Source of the DNA: Candidatus Tanganyikabacteria bacterium
GTDB lineage: Bacteria > Cyanobacteriota > Sericytochromatia > S15B-MN24 > VGJW01
Direction: 5' to 3'
Length of the DNA: 41,100 nucleotides
Assembly: GCA_016867265.1 (NCBI GenBank)
Contig: VGJW01000022.1
Location: forward strand, 1-41,100
Shown: positions 24,899-32,667 of the stretch, one piece after another
Layout: the number at the start of each line of letters is the position of its first letter
How positions within the stretch are numbered: the stretch's first letter is position 1
Translations under genes and position numbers: made by a program
Notes under the pieces: generated by a model
Seen by the model: only the letters and a program-made list of their open reading frames with translations
What the model was told of the DNA's origin: nothing
Databases searched by the model: none

Positions 24899-27800
24899 TC
24901 AGTCTAGCACGGGCACGGGACGGGCCACGGCCTCGAGCAGGCGCTCGCAGGCCAGCAGATGCTCGTCCGGAACCGAGCCCTTCCTGTCCAGGACCAGCTC
25001 GTCGGCCTGCCATTGCCAGTGGGCAAGCGCGGGGACCTGCATCTGGATGTCCGACCAGAGCGGGCGAGGCATGGCCAGGGCGACGCGGACCTTGCCTTTC
25101 TCGGCCTTGATGGACGGGATGCGCAGCTCTGTGGCGCGCAGCTTCAGGCCCACCAATTTGAGAAGGTTGCGGACAGGGGCCGTGGGCACGCCGAAGCGGT
25201 CGCGCCACTCTTCCGTCAGGAGTTCCAGTTCCCGCACGGACCCGACCTGAGCAAGTCGCCGGTACTGCATCATCTTGTCGTCCGGGTCCTCGAACCAGTC
25301 GTCGGGCAGCATGGCCGATACCTGCAAGTCCACGACGGTTTCGACCTGCGCGGCGATCGGATCGCCCAGGCCTTCGGCGATGGCCTCCTCGAGCAGTTGC
25401 ATGTACGTGTCGTAGCCGACTGTCATCATCTGGCCGTGCTGTTCCGCGCCCAGGATGTTGCCGACACCCCGGATCTCCATGTCCCTGAGCGCGATCTGGT
25501 AACCCGAACCCAGTGCCGTATGCTGGACCATCGCGACGAGGCGATCCCTGCCCTCCTCAGTCAGGTCCTGGCGATCGCCGTGATACAGGTAGCAGTATGC
25601 CTTCTGGTCACTGCGCCCCACGCGGCCACGCAGTTGGTAGAGCTGCGCCAGCCCCAGACGATCGGCATCCATGATGACGATCGTGTTCGCCCGGGGAATG
25701 TCGAGGCCCGACTCGATGATGGTCGTGGCGATGAGGATGTCGAACTCATGCGCGACGAACGACAGCATGCTTTCCTCGAGATCGTTCTCCGGCATCTGGC
25801 CGTGCGCCGTCCGCACCCGGGCAGTGGGAACCAGTTCGACGATGCGGGCGGCCAGGGACTCGAGTTGGTCGATGCGGTTCTGGAGGACGAACACCTGGCC
25901 GCCACGCTCCAGTTCGCGCAGGATGGCCTGCCTCGCCTGTTCGGGCTCCCACGGTCCCGCCATGGTCTTGACCGGCAGGCGGTTGGCCGGGGGTGTGGTG
26001 ATGAGGCTCATGTCCCGTGCGCCCGACAAGGCGAGGTAGAGCGTTCGCGGTATGGGCGTGGCGGACATCGAAAGCACGTCCACCTGAGTCTTGATGGCTT
26101 TCAGGCGTTCCTTGTGGCTGACGCCGAAGCGGTGCTCCTCGTCGACGACGAGAAGTCCCAGGTCCTTGAACTGCACGTCCTTCGACAACAGGCGATGCGT
26201 GCCCACGATGATGTCGACCTCGCCCAAGGCCAGTTGCCGGAGTGTCTCCTTCTGCTGGGCCGCCGATCGGAAGCGGGACAAGGGTGCGACCCTGACCGGG
26301 TAGGGGGCGAAGCGCTCCCGGAAGACCTGGTAGTGCTGGTGGGCCAGCAATGTCGTGGGGGCGAGGATCGCCACCTGCTTCCCGCCGACGGCCGCCTTGA
26401 AGGCCGCGCGGATGGCGACTTCGGTCTTGCCGAAGCCCACGTCCCCGCAAATCAGGCGATCCATCGGCCGGGCGACTTCCATGTCGGCCTTGGTCTCCTC
26501 GATGGCTCTCAGTTGGTCGACGGTCTCGGTGTAGGCAAAGGCATCCTCGAGTTCCCTCTGCCACGCCGAGTCGGCGCCGAAGGCGTGACCGGGCAGGGCA
26601 GCCCGTCGCGCGTGAATCTGGAGCAGGTCCTCGGCAACGGCCTTTACCGCTTTCCGAACGCGATTGCGGACATTTTCCCACTCGGCCCCTCCCATCTTCG
26701 AGAGGCGGGGCGAACCGTCGCCGGCGCCCCTGTAGCGGTGGATAAGGCCCGTCTGGTCGACGGGGATGTAGAGGCGGTCGTCCCCTTGATAGAGGACCAG
26801 CAGGAACTCCTTGGCCTGGCCGTCCATGACGATGCGGTGCAGCCCCTGATAGCGGCCGATGCCATGCTTGGCGTGGACCACGAGGTCGCCGGGCCGTAGT
26901 TGTTCGAGGCTGGTGATGGGGGTACCGGCCTGCTTGGGCCGAGCCTTGGCCTTGCCTGCGCTCGTCTTGCGCCAGCCGAAGATCTCGTGGTCGGAATAGA
27001 CGGCCAGCTTCAGCTCGGGCCACTCGAAGCCGGATCCGAGACCCTCGCGGAAGATCCAGACGCCCCCGTAGGCTGCACCCCCCGGCCCCGGCAGGCGGGC
27101 GCCGTAGGTGCTGTGGCAGCCGTGTTCCTCGAGCAACGCGAAGACGCGCTGGGGCTGGTTCGAGGCGATGACCACCCGCTCCCCGGCTCGCGACCGGGCA
27201 ATGAGCCTGCGGGCCAGCTCGTCATAGTGATTGGGAAAGCCTTGGACTTGCGGCGCCCACCAGAACAAGTCGTCCTCGGGCTCCTCAGGCTGCATGTCGA
27301 TCCGGCGGAATCGCGCGACCTCTGCCTCGATATCGCGCAGGGAGGCCAAGGGCTCGGTGGGTGGCGTGACCAGGAGGCCGGCCTTGCGCTTGCGATCCCG
27401 TTCGGCTTCCTCTTGGGCGAGGTAAGTGGCCAGGCGGTCTTCACCTTCCACGGGCAGCCACCTCAAGAGCGTGGCGTCCTCGGGCAGGTGATCGAGCAGG
27501 GTGCCCGTCTCGTGGCAGAAGGACGCGTAGACCTCGTCACCGTCGCCGGGTTGGAAGGCTCCGAGGCGTTCGAGGTGTTCTCGGACCAGCGCCTTCAGGC
27601 GGTCGGCCTCGGCCCGGTGGCCCCAGCCGCGAAGCTGCGCGGCTTGCTGGTCGGCAGCTTGCTGGATGGCCGTCGCCGTCTCGGCCCAGGTATCCACGGG
27701 CAGCAACAATTCGCGAACCGGCCAGACCGCCAGGGTGTCCAGTTGGCCTTCCGATCTCTGCGAAAGCGGGTCGAACCCCCGGATCGACTCGATGTTCTCG

Positions 27801-28369
27801 CCGAACCACTCGATGCGGACAGGTTGGTCTGTGCCCGGGGGCCAAACGTCCAGCAACCCGCCACGGCGGGCAAAGGTGCCCTTGGTCGTGACGGCGGCCT
27901 CCGGCCGGAAGCCGAGGCGAACCAGGTGGCTTGCAAGTTCTGCAGGTACGTGGACGTCGCCGACACGAAGCGTCAGCCGGCTCTCGCGAAGCACACCGGG
28001 CGCGGGCATCCGGTGAGCCAGCGCAGCCATCGTGGTCACGAGCCCGTCGACTTCGCCCGCGGCCAGCGCGGCCAATGCGGTGAAGCGCCGAAGCGAGCTC
28101 TCCTGTTCGGGTGAGACGCCGTGATGGACGGACAGCTCGCCACCGGGAAAGGGCAAGGCCCGGCAGCCGTACGCCGGCAGATCGAGCAAGGCCTGACGCA
28201 GGGTGTCCGGGTCCGGCACGACCAGCACCCACGGCCGCCGGATCGTGGACGCCAGGAACACGCCTGCCCCGAGGGACATGCCCTGAAGGACGTGGTGGCC
28301 CAGGCCCTCGAGCGCTGCGTGGCCCGGGCTTCCCGAGAGGTACGGCCTGAGCGGATCGAGGGCACCCAT
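24899..28369 (-). CDS. mfd: Transcription-repair coupling factor Mfd
   Basis: A 1156-residue superfamily 2 translocase that releases stalled RNA polymerase and recruits UvrA. The N-terminus carries a UvrB-like module; the RNA-polymerase interaction region LRPGDLVVHAKHGIGRYQG precedes the helicase motifs GDVGFGKTEVA (Walker A), DEEHRFGVSHKE (motif II), SATPIPRTL (III), TTIIESGLDIPRANT, and QLRGRVGRSDQKAY (VI). The C-terminus ends in the TRCF domain. Length is normal for Mfd. It is divergent from the rsbV-like gene. Confidence 0.97.
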   Translation of the reverse strand: MGALDPLRPYLSGSPGHAALEGLGHHVLQGMSLGAGVFLASTIRRPWVLVVPDPDTLRQALLDLPAYGCRALPFPGGELSVHHGVSPEQESSLRRFTALAALAAGEVDGLVTTMAALAHRMPAPGVLRESRLTLRVGDVHVPAELASHLVRLGFRPEAAVTTKGTFARRGGLLDVWPPGTDQPVRIEWFGENIESIRGFDPLSQRSEGQLDTLAVWPVRELLLPVDTWAETATAIQQAADQQAAQLRGWGHRAEADRLKALVREHLERLGAFQPGDGDEVYASFCHETGTLLDHLPEDATLLRWLPVEGEDRLATYLAQEEAERDRKRKAGLLVTPPTEPLASLRDIEAEVARFRRIDMQPEEPEDDLFWWAPQVQGFPNHYDELARRLIARSRAGERVVIASNQPQRVFALLEEHGCHSTYGARLPGPGGAAYGGVWIFREGLGSGFEWPELKLAVYSDHEIFGWRKTSAGKAKARPKQAGTPITSLEQLRPGDLVVHAKHGIGRYQGLHRIVMDGQAKEFLLVLYQGDDRLYIPVDQTGLIHRYRGAGDGSPRLSKMGGAEWENVRNRVRKAVKAVAEDLLQIHARRAALPGHAFGADSAWQRELEDAFAYTETVDQLRAIEETKADMEVARPMDRLICGDVGFGKTEVAIRAAFKAAVGGKQVAILAPTTLLAHQHYQVFRERFAPYPVRVAPLSRFRSAAQQKETLRQLALGEVDIIVGTHRLLSKDVQFKDLGLLVVDEEHRFGVSHKERLKAIKTQVDVLSMSATPIPRTLYLALSGARDMSLITTPPANRLPVKTMAGPWEPEQARQAILRELERGGQVFVLQNRIDQLESLAARIVELVPTARVRTAHGQMPENDLEESMLSFVAHEFDILIATTIIESGLDIPRANTIVIMDADRLGLAQLYQLRGRVGRSDQKAYCYLYHGDRQDLTEEGRDRLVAMVQHTALGSGYQIALRDMEIRGVGNILGAEQHGQMMTVGYDTYMQLLEEAIAEGLGDPIAAQVETVVDLQVSAMLPDDWFEDPDDKMMQYRRLAQVGSVRELELLTEEWRDRFGVPTAPVRNLLKLVGLKLRATELRIPSIKAEKGKVRVALAMPRPLWSDIQMQVPALAHWQWQADELVLDRKGSVPDEHLLACERLLEAVARPVPVLD

Positions 28370-28378
28370 AGGCCTGCG

Positions 28379-28387
28379 ATCCTAGCA
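28379..28387 (-). promoter_or_regulatory. Extended -10 promoter of mfd-ppiC-mazG
   Basis: On minus, TGC-TAGGAT followed by 9 nt and the mfd ATG (28367-28369); the leader is at most a few nt. It is the same nine-base sequence as found before crcB. Confidence 0.5.
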
Positions 28388-28436
28388 CGCCCGCGGGTCC
28401 GGATTACGTGCCTGCGCGCCGGGTATGGTGGCCGGG

Positions 28437-28442
28437 TACCAT
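28437..28442 (+). promoter_or_regulatory. -10 box of the rsbV/rsbW pair
   Basis: TACCAT, with the transcription start expected near 28449, followed by GAGGT (28449-28453) and ATG 28461. No good -35 was seen. Confidence 0.35.
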
Positions 28443-28460
28443 GTATCCGAGGTCTCGGCC

Positions 28461-28820
28461 ATGTCCCTGCAACTGGAGGCGCGCCGCGAAGGCGACGTGC
28501 GCGTGTTCGTTCTCGAAGGCGAGCTCGATGCGCAGACGGTCGGGCCCTTCGACAAAGAGATGGAAGCTTGCCTCGCGCGCGGCGAGGTTCGTATCGTGCT
28601 CGATTGCCGGGGACTGGCCTTCATCGCCTCTGCCGGGCTGGGTGTCCTGATGGGCGTGCTGGGGCCGGTCCAGCAGGCAGGCGGGATCATCGTCCTCGCG
28701 GGCGTTCAGGCGGAGGTCCGCCGGACCTTCGACCTGCTCGACTTCTCTTCGCTGTTTCCCTTTGCCGACAGTCTCGGTGATGCGCTGCGGCTCGCGGCGC
28801 CCGCCGGTGGACAGGGCTAG
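28461..28820 (+). CDS. Anti-sigma factor antagonist, STAS domain (RsbV/SpoIIAA-like)
   Basis: A 119-residue STAS protein. VFVLEGELDAQTVGPFDKEM at 13-32 is the usual first strand and helix; FIASAGLGVLMG (55-66) carries the Ser phosphorylated by a partner kinase in this family (SAG). When dephosphorylated such proteins bind the kinase and free the sigma factor or other target. The start at 28461 has GAGGT upstream; an upstream in-frame GTG (28425) is less likely. The partner kinase gene starts 4 bp after its stop. The controlled sigma factor is not in the window. Confidence 0.88.
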   Translation: MSLQLEARREGDVRVFVLEGELDAQTVGPFDKEMEACLARGEVRIVLDCRGLAFIASAGLGVLMGVLGPVQQAGGIIVLAGVQAEVRRTFDLLDFSSLFPFADSLGDALRLAAPAGGQG

Positions 28821-28824
28821 GCCG

Positions 28825-29265
28825 ATGCCCGGGGTGCGTGCGGTCCGATTCTCGTTGCCGGCTGACCTGGCCTACCTCGAGGTCGCCCGGCGTTTCCTTG
28901 CCGTTCTGGGTGACAAGTCGGGCCTGAGCATCAGCGAGGTCCACGACATCCAGCTGGTCGTGACCGAGGCCATGACCAACGTTATCGAGCACGGCTACGG
29001 TCCGCGCGCGGATGATGGTGCAGCCGTCGATCTGCAGTTCGAGGTCACGGATGATCATCTCGTGCTGCTCTTGTGTGACACGGCCCCTGAAGCCTTCGAC
29101 GGTGCAGGGCCCGAGGTGGATCTCGAGCGCTACCGGGCCGAGCGCAAGGTGGGCGGGCTGGGCCTGCATCTGATGCGGCGGCTGTTCGACGAGGTCGGCT
29201 TCATGCGCGATGAGGCCGGCGTCAACACCGTGCGGCTGGTCCGTCAGGTGCGCCGTCAGTCCTGA
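28825..29265 (+). CDS. Serine-protein kinase/anti-sigma factor, GHKL ATPase (RsbW/SpoIIAB-like)
   Basis: A 146-residue HATPase_c protein. The N-box is VTEAMTNVIEHGYG, the G1 box LLLCDTAPEAFD and the G2 box KVGGLGLHLMRRLFDEV, as in RsbW-type anti-sigma kinases that phosphorylate an RsbV-like partner. ATG 28825 follows the rsbV-like stop by 4 nt, giving translational coupling. This two-gene switch lacks any visible PP2C phosphatase or sigma gene nearby, so those partners must lie elsewhere. Confidence 0.9.
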   Translation: MPGVRAVRFSLPADLAYLEVARRFLAVLGDKSGLSISEVHDIQLVVTEAMTNVIEHGYGPRADDGAAVDLQFEVTDDHLVLLLCDTAPEAFDGAGPEVDLERYRAERKVGGLGLHLMRRLFDEVGFMRDEAGVNTVRLVRQVRRQS

Positions 29266-29278
29266 GGCGCGTTCGGGT

Positions 29279-29284
29279 TACAAT
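29279..29284 (+). promoter_or_regulatory. -10 box of the aldehyde dehydrogenase gene
   Basis: TACAAT followed by 6 nt and GTG 29291, the first codon of a 9-codon frame that ends in the ATGA overlap with the dehydrogenase start. Confidence 0.45.
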
Positions 29285-29290
29285 GGCGGC

Positions 29291-29320
29291 GTGACGCCCT
29301 GTACCCGGAGGCCCCGATGA
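29291..29320 (+). CDS. Possible 9-codon leader peptide upstream of the aldehyde dehydrogenase
   Basis: The frame GTG-ACG-CCC-TGT-ACC-CGG with further codons to TGA (29318-29320) begins exactly 6 nt after TACAAT, the spacing used by other leaderless genes here. Its stop overlaps the ATG of the dehydrogenase (ATGA). The dehydrogenase also has its own GGAGG (29308-29312), so the little frame may be incidental. It is listed because of its geometry; translation is unproven. Confidence 0.25.
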   Translation: MTPCTRRPR

Positions 29321-31053
29321 CCGTGACCGCCCCAACGTCGCCCGCCCGAGCCGTCGCATGGGAGCCCGAGGGCATCCGGCGTGAGCTGTCTGCCTGGCAT
29401 GGCCTGGGGCGGGACCCCCTTGCCGGGCTTTACGCCGCGCGCAGGGCCGCGTGGGACCTGTTCACGCCGCAGTTGTCCGATGCCGAGATCGAGGGCCTGC
29501 GGCAGTACCTCTTTCCCGAACTGCCCGAGCGCCCGGGGGACGCGCCGGTGGTCGTGCAGAACCTGATTGATGGCGTCTGGTGCGACCCGGGCAAGCGGGC
29601 CCTGATGCCCGCCCTGTTCGATCGTCGCGTGACGCTGGCCGACGTGCCCGACTCGCAGGCCGCCGACGTCGAGGCCGTGCTGTCGGCTGCGGATGGATTC
29701 TGGGCGAGCCTGGCTTGGGCCGACGAGGTCCTGACCTATCGCAAGTGGGTCGTGGCCAACGTGTCGCGAATCCTCGACCACTTCAGCGAGGAGGTCATGG
29801 CCCAGATTCGCCACGTTATCCCCAAGACGCGCCTCGAATCGCAGAAGGACTTCTGGGAGGCGAAGCGGGCTGCGGATCACATCGGGGGCAATGCGGACCG
29901 TGCCATGACAGGTGACTGGCTGCCCGGGCAGGTCCCGGGCCACCACTATTGGCGTAACCCCTGCCTGCCGGCAGGTATCGCGGTCCTCATCACGCCCATG
30001 AACTTCATCTACGGTATCCCGATGATCCAGCTCGTCGGGGCTTACCTCTCGGGCTCCCCGATCGTATTCAAGGGGCATCCCTACGGGGCGATCTGCAATC
30101 GCACGATGGCGCGGATGTTCCTCGCGGCCGGCGCCGATCCTCGCGGGTTCCATACCCTCGAGGGTTTCGGCAAGGGCGTGGGTAACCTGTCCTCGGACCC
30201 GCGCGTGGCCGTGGTGTCCTTGACGGGCGGTGAGGCGACGGCCCGGGCCATCTCGGCCCAGCGTGGCCTGCGCACCCTTCGGTTCGAGGGCGGTGGTTGC
30301 AACTGGTCGTGGATCGACGCGGGCTACTCCGACGCCGAACTCGAGGTCATCGGCACCCGACTGGCCTACAGCAAGCTGGGCTTCTCGTCCCACAAGTGCA
30401 CGACCCTGCATGGCATCGCCGCAGACCCTGCGACGCTGGCCAAGGTCATCGGCTACGTCAATGCCGAGATGGATCGCTGGGAAGTGCGCGACCCTCGCCA
30501 GACGCAGGAAATCCGGGTCGTGGGCCCGAACATGGTCCACAAGGCTGTCACGGTCGATCGCATCCAGGCCGCGGCCGAGGCTGCTGGTCTCAAGGTGCTG
30601 CGCCGGGGCGGCAAGGTCTCGGGCGACGACTACGCCGACCACGCCGAGGTCCTGCGGCCCGTCATTCTCGAGACCCGGCCCGACAGCATGCTGACGTGCG
30701 ACTGGGATGACAAGGGAGACGTGACCTTCAACCTGGCCACGACCGAGTTCTTCATGCCCATCCTCTGCGCGATGGAGATGGGCGAATTCGAGGACTTCGT
30801 TCGGTTCAGCCTGTTGACCAACCCCCACGACCTGGCTTGCAGCATCTGGACGCGTGACGATCGCAAATTGCAGCGTGCCCGGCGGATTCTGGGCGGCATG
30901 CTCAAGGAGAATGATGGCACCGACTCGGCCCTCGAATGGGAAGAGTTCGGCGCCTCGGGCATCGGCGCCTCGGGCAACATGGGCGTTGGCGAGGCGCAGG
31001 CAACCCTCGCCAACTTCAGCCGGCGCCAGAAGGGTCGTCACGTCACGTTCTGA
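29317..31053 (+). CDS. Aldehyde dehydrogenase-superfamily protein
   Basis: A 578-residue ALDH-fold enzyme. The NAD-binding region includes GIAVLITPMNFIYGIP and VFKGHPYGAIC, and VSLTGGEATARAI is the family's FTGS-like element. The general base is Glu324 (LRFEGGGCNW) and the nucleophile Cys361 (FSSHKCTTLHG), although both motifs differ from the classical ELGG and GQ-x-C. ALDHs oxidise aldehydes to acids, usually with NAD(P)+. It is closest by feel to the pyrroline-5-carboxylate dehydrogenase branch, but the substrate is unassigned. The N-terminal ~100 residues extend beyond the usual start. Its 3' end overlaps the convergent zinc-ribbon gene by 11 bp. Confidence 0.8.
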   Translation: MTVTAPTSPARAVAWEPEGIRRELSAWHGLGRDPLAGLYAARRAAWDLFTPQLSDAEIEGLRQYLFPELPERPGDAPVVVQNLIDGVWCDPGKRALMPALFDRRVTLADVPDSQAADVEAVLSAADGFWASLAWADEVLTYRKWVVANVSRILDHFSEEVMAQIRHVIPKTRLESQKDFWEAKRAADHIGGNADRAMTGDWLPGQVPGHHYWRNPCLPAGIAVLITPMNFIYGIPMIQLVGAYLSGSPIVFKGHPYGAICNRTMARMFLAAGADPRGFHTLEGFGKGVGNLSSDPRVAVVSLTGGEATARAISAQRGLRTLRFEGGGCNWSWIDAGYSDAELEVIGTRLAYSKLGFSSHKCTTLHGIAADPATLAKVIGYVNAEMDRWEVRDPRQTQEIRVVGPNMVHKAVTVDRIQAAAEAAGLKVLRRGGKVSGDDYADHAEVLRPVILETRPDSMLTCDWDDKGDVTFNLATTEFFMPILCAMEMGEFEDFVRFSLLTNPHDLACSIWTRDDRKLQRARRILGGMLKENDGTDSALEWEEFGASGIGASGNMGVGEAQATLANFSRRQKGRHVTF

Positions 31054-31060
31054 CGTGACG
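31041..31060 (+). terminator. Hairpin over the ends of the convergent aldehyde dehydrogenase and zinc-ribbon genes
   Basis: CGTCACGT and ACGTGACG form an 8-bp stem with a TCTG loop that contains part of the dehydrogenase stop region. There is no U-tract, so a terminator role is tentative. A stronger hairpin follows at 31068-31094. Confidence 0.3.
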
Positions 31061-31678
31061 AAGGCGTGCCCTGCCGTTGCATTGGCGGCAGGGCCCCTGG
31101 CCGGCGCGTGACGGGGCCTGCCAGTGCAGCCGTGCGAAGTCCGCCCCCGGTGACCAGCGAACGTCCAGGTTCCCCCCGAAGCGTCGCCGGATGGCCTTGC
31201 CCAGCGTCTCGGCCAGCCAGGGCGAGGTCGTCTCGAGGATGATCTCGTCTTCTTCGGCACAACTGCCGAGGATGCGATGCACGGGATCGTCGAGCCAAGC
31301 CTCGACGGCAATATTGCGCACCATGCGGCTGAGTTCGTCCCTGTAGGCCTCCGCCAGTCCCGACAAGGTCAGCACGCCGTCGATGCGCCCCCGGCGAACC
31401 CGATCGCAACCTGCGCACAACGTCCACTCGAGCAGGTGTGCGTCGGGTGCCCGATGCCGGCCGGTCATCCGGCCGACTCGCGTCCATCGCTTGCGTCGTG
31501 CCTGGGCACCGCAGACGGGACATTGTCGCCAATTACCGTGCTCGCGTTTGTGGACTTCGTGGTGACGATCTGCATCGTTTTTGCCATAGACAGCGTGCTG
31601 AAGACGCTCCATCCGATCCAGCCGCCGCCCGCCGCCCTGCGGCAGATGACTGGCGCCGATGCGTGTCGCGAGGCCCAT
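31043..31678 (-). CDS. Zinc-ribbon protein of the BCAM0308/NMD3-like family
   Basis: A 211-residue protein. The two CxxC pairs C53/C56 (CPVCGAQ) and C88/C91 (LCAGCDR) form a predicted zinc ribbon, followed by the family-like helices AYRDELSRMVRNIAVEAWLDDP and VHRIL. The final part IILETTSPWLAETLGKAIRRRFGG and VRWSPGADFARLHWQ is typical of this family, whose function is not established. A third CxxC (CRQC, 197-200) near the end is unusual and is encoded within a strong hairpin. ATG 31678 follows AAGGGGG. A 39-codon ORF ends 3 nt upstream. Confidence 0.7.
   Translation of the reverse strand: MGLATRIGASHLPQGGGRRLDRMERLQHAVYGKNDADRHHEVHKREHGNWRQCPVCGAQARRKRWTRVGRMTGRHRAPDAHLLEWTLCAGCDRVRRGRIDGVLTLSGLAEAYRDELSRMVRNIAVEAWLDDPVHRILGSCAEEDEIILETTSPWLAETLGKAIRRRFGGNLDVRWSPGADFARLHWQAPSRAGQGPCRQCNGRARLRHVRT
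31068..31094 (+). terminator. Strong hairpin downstream of the aldehyde dehydrogenase
   Basis: A 9-bp perfect stem (GCCCTGCCG and CGGCAGGGC) with a 9-nt loop, 14 nt after the dehydrogenase stop. It lies inside the C-terminal codons (about residues 195-204) of the opposite-strand zinc-ribbon gene, so it is simultaneously coding on minus. Termination of the plus-strand gene is inferred. Confidence 0.5.
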
Positions 31679-31681
31679 CGT

Positions 31682-31801
31682 CTAACCCCCTTGCGGCATA
31701 CCGCCACCTGAACCTGGCACCAGCCACTGGTGCGGGTAACGGCCGCCCGGATTTGCCTTGTTGACGAACAGGGCATTCTTGGTTACGGTGCGCTTGCTCA
31801 C
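31682..31801 (-). CDS. 39-residue small protein of unknown function upstream of the zinc-ribbon gene
   Basis: A GTG-initiated frame encoding a compact basic peptide beginning MSKRTVTKNALFV and ending in GSGGGMPQGG, with the segment NKANPGGRYPHQW between. It has a TAG stop 3 nt before the ATG of the zinc-ribbon gene, whose ribosome-binding site AAGGGGG lies in its last codons. The peptide looks real (balanced composition, a Gly-rich tail) but I know no homologue. Its own ribosome-binding site is weak (CCGGATGTC before GTG). Coupling to the next gene is likely if it is translated. Confidence 0.5.
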   Translation of the reverse strand: MSKRTVTKNALFVNKANPGGRYPHQWLVPGSGGGMPQGG

Positions 31802-31823
31802 GACATCCGGTAGGGACCGGGTG

Positions 31824-31829
31824 TATGGT
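31824..31829 (+). promoter_or_regulatory. Possible -10 box of the beta-barrel-like gene
   Basis: TATGGT preceded by TGG-like bases in GGGTGTATGGT, giving a leader of roughly 75 nt to ATG 31910. No -35 was identified. Confidence 0.3.
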
Positions 31830-31909
31830 CCGCTTGCCGGCGAAGTCCGAATGTGCCGCCGGAACACCTGTACCGACAATGGCGTCGGTTCACTCGATGA
31901 GGAGGATTC

Positions 31910-32593
31910 ATGTCGTCCAAGCTCTCGCTGTTGCTCGCTGCGCTCGCCGTTGTCGCTACGTCTGCCCCGGCCCTTGCAGCAGCTGATCCCACCCGTTACC
32001 TTGATGTCGACCAAGCGCGCGTGTTGGGCACCGGCGTGATGGCCACCACGATGGGCACGTCCTCGAAGATGGACTTCCGTTACGGCCTGATGAAGGACGT
32101 GGAATTGGCGGTCGGCTATGACTGGTCTTCCGGACAGAAGCTCGATGAGGTGGCAAAGGGCAGCTATGGTCTGGGCGTCAAGTACGCCGTAGGCACCTTC
32201 GCTGGCTTGAACATCGCCGGCAAGCTGGGCGTGAAGGCGGATGACCTGTCCAATCCCGGCACCGGTCTGGGCTACGACGCGTCGCTGCCCATCGGGGTCG
32301 GCCTGGGTGGCCTGAACCTTGATGTCCAACCGTACCTGTCGGGCTCGACGACTACCGGCGCCACCACGAAGATGGGCACCCGCGTTGGTATTCGCCAGAA
32401 CGTCTCCACGAACACCGACCTGCTGGTTCGGGCGGGTTACGAGATGCTGGGTTCGGCGGGCAGCGCGACTGTCGAGACCGGTCTTCGTTACAACCTCGGC
32501 GGCGGCGGCTGGCTGGACCTCGGTCTCATCGACTGGAACTCGGGGGACACCATTTGGGGCAAGGTCAGCCTGACGTTCGTCGGCAATCGCTGA
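31910..32593 (+). CDS. Probable outer-membrane beta-barrel protein
   Basis: A 227-residue protein with a clear Sec signal peptide (MSSKLSLLLAALAVVATSAP then ALAAA before ADP). The remainder shows alternating hydrophobic/polar strands with Gly/Asn-rich turns (MDFRYGLMKDVELAVGYDW, GTRVGIRQNVSTNTDLLVRA, GLRYNLGGGGWLDLGLIDW) and ends in SLTFVGNR, typical of a small beta-barrel. An outer membrane is therefore likely. AGGAGGATTC immediately precedes the ATG. It is followed by a strong hairpin. No assignment to a named porin family is possible. Confidence 0.75.
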   Translation: MSSKLSLLLAALAVVATSAPALAAADPTRYLDVDQARVLGTGVMATTMGTSSKMDFRYGLMKDVELAVGYDWSSGQKLDEVAKGSYGLGVKYAVGTFAGLNIAGKLGVKADDLSNPGTGLGYDASLPIGVGLGGLNLDVQPYLSGSTTTGATTKMGTRVGIRQNVSTNTDLLVRAGYEMLGSAGSATVETGLRYNLGGGGWLDLGLIDWNSGDTIWGKVSLTFVGNR

Positions 32594-32610
32594 TACGTCG
32601 GAACGGTTTC

Positions 32611-32640
32611 GTCCCGTCCGGGCCCGTGCCCGGACGGGAC
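32611..32640 (+). terminator. Hairpin after the beta-barrel-like gene
   Basis: A perfect 13-bp stem (GTCCCGTCCGGGC and GCCCGGACGGGAC) around a CCGT loop, 18 nt after the stop. It is followed by GTCGCCC rather than a U-run, so it may be a factor-aided terminator or an mRNA-stabilising end. Confidence 0.65.
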
Positions 32641-32655
32641 GTCGCCCTTAAGGAG

Positions 32656-32661
32656 TAGGAT
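32656..32661 (+). promoter_or_regulatory. -10 box of the 32668 lipoprotein
   Basis: TAGGAT followed by exactly 6 nt and ATG 32668. An AAGGAG at 32650-32655 is too far (12 nt) to act well as a ribosome-binding site, which supports leaderless initiation. Confidence 0.45.
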
Positions 32662-32667
32662 ATCCGT

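Noticed and set aside
29278-31311. 677-residue minus-strand open frame
   Set aside because: Antisense to the aldehyde dehydrogenase, which has family motifs; the antisense frame has none.
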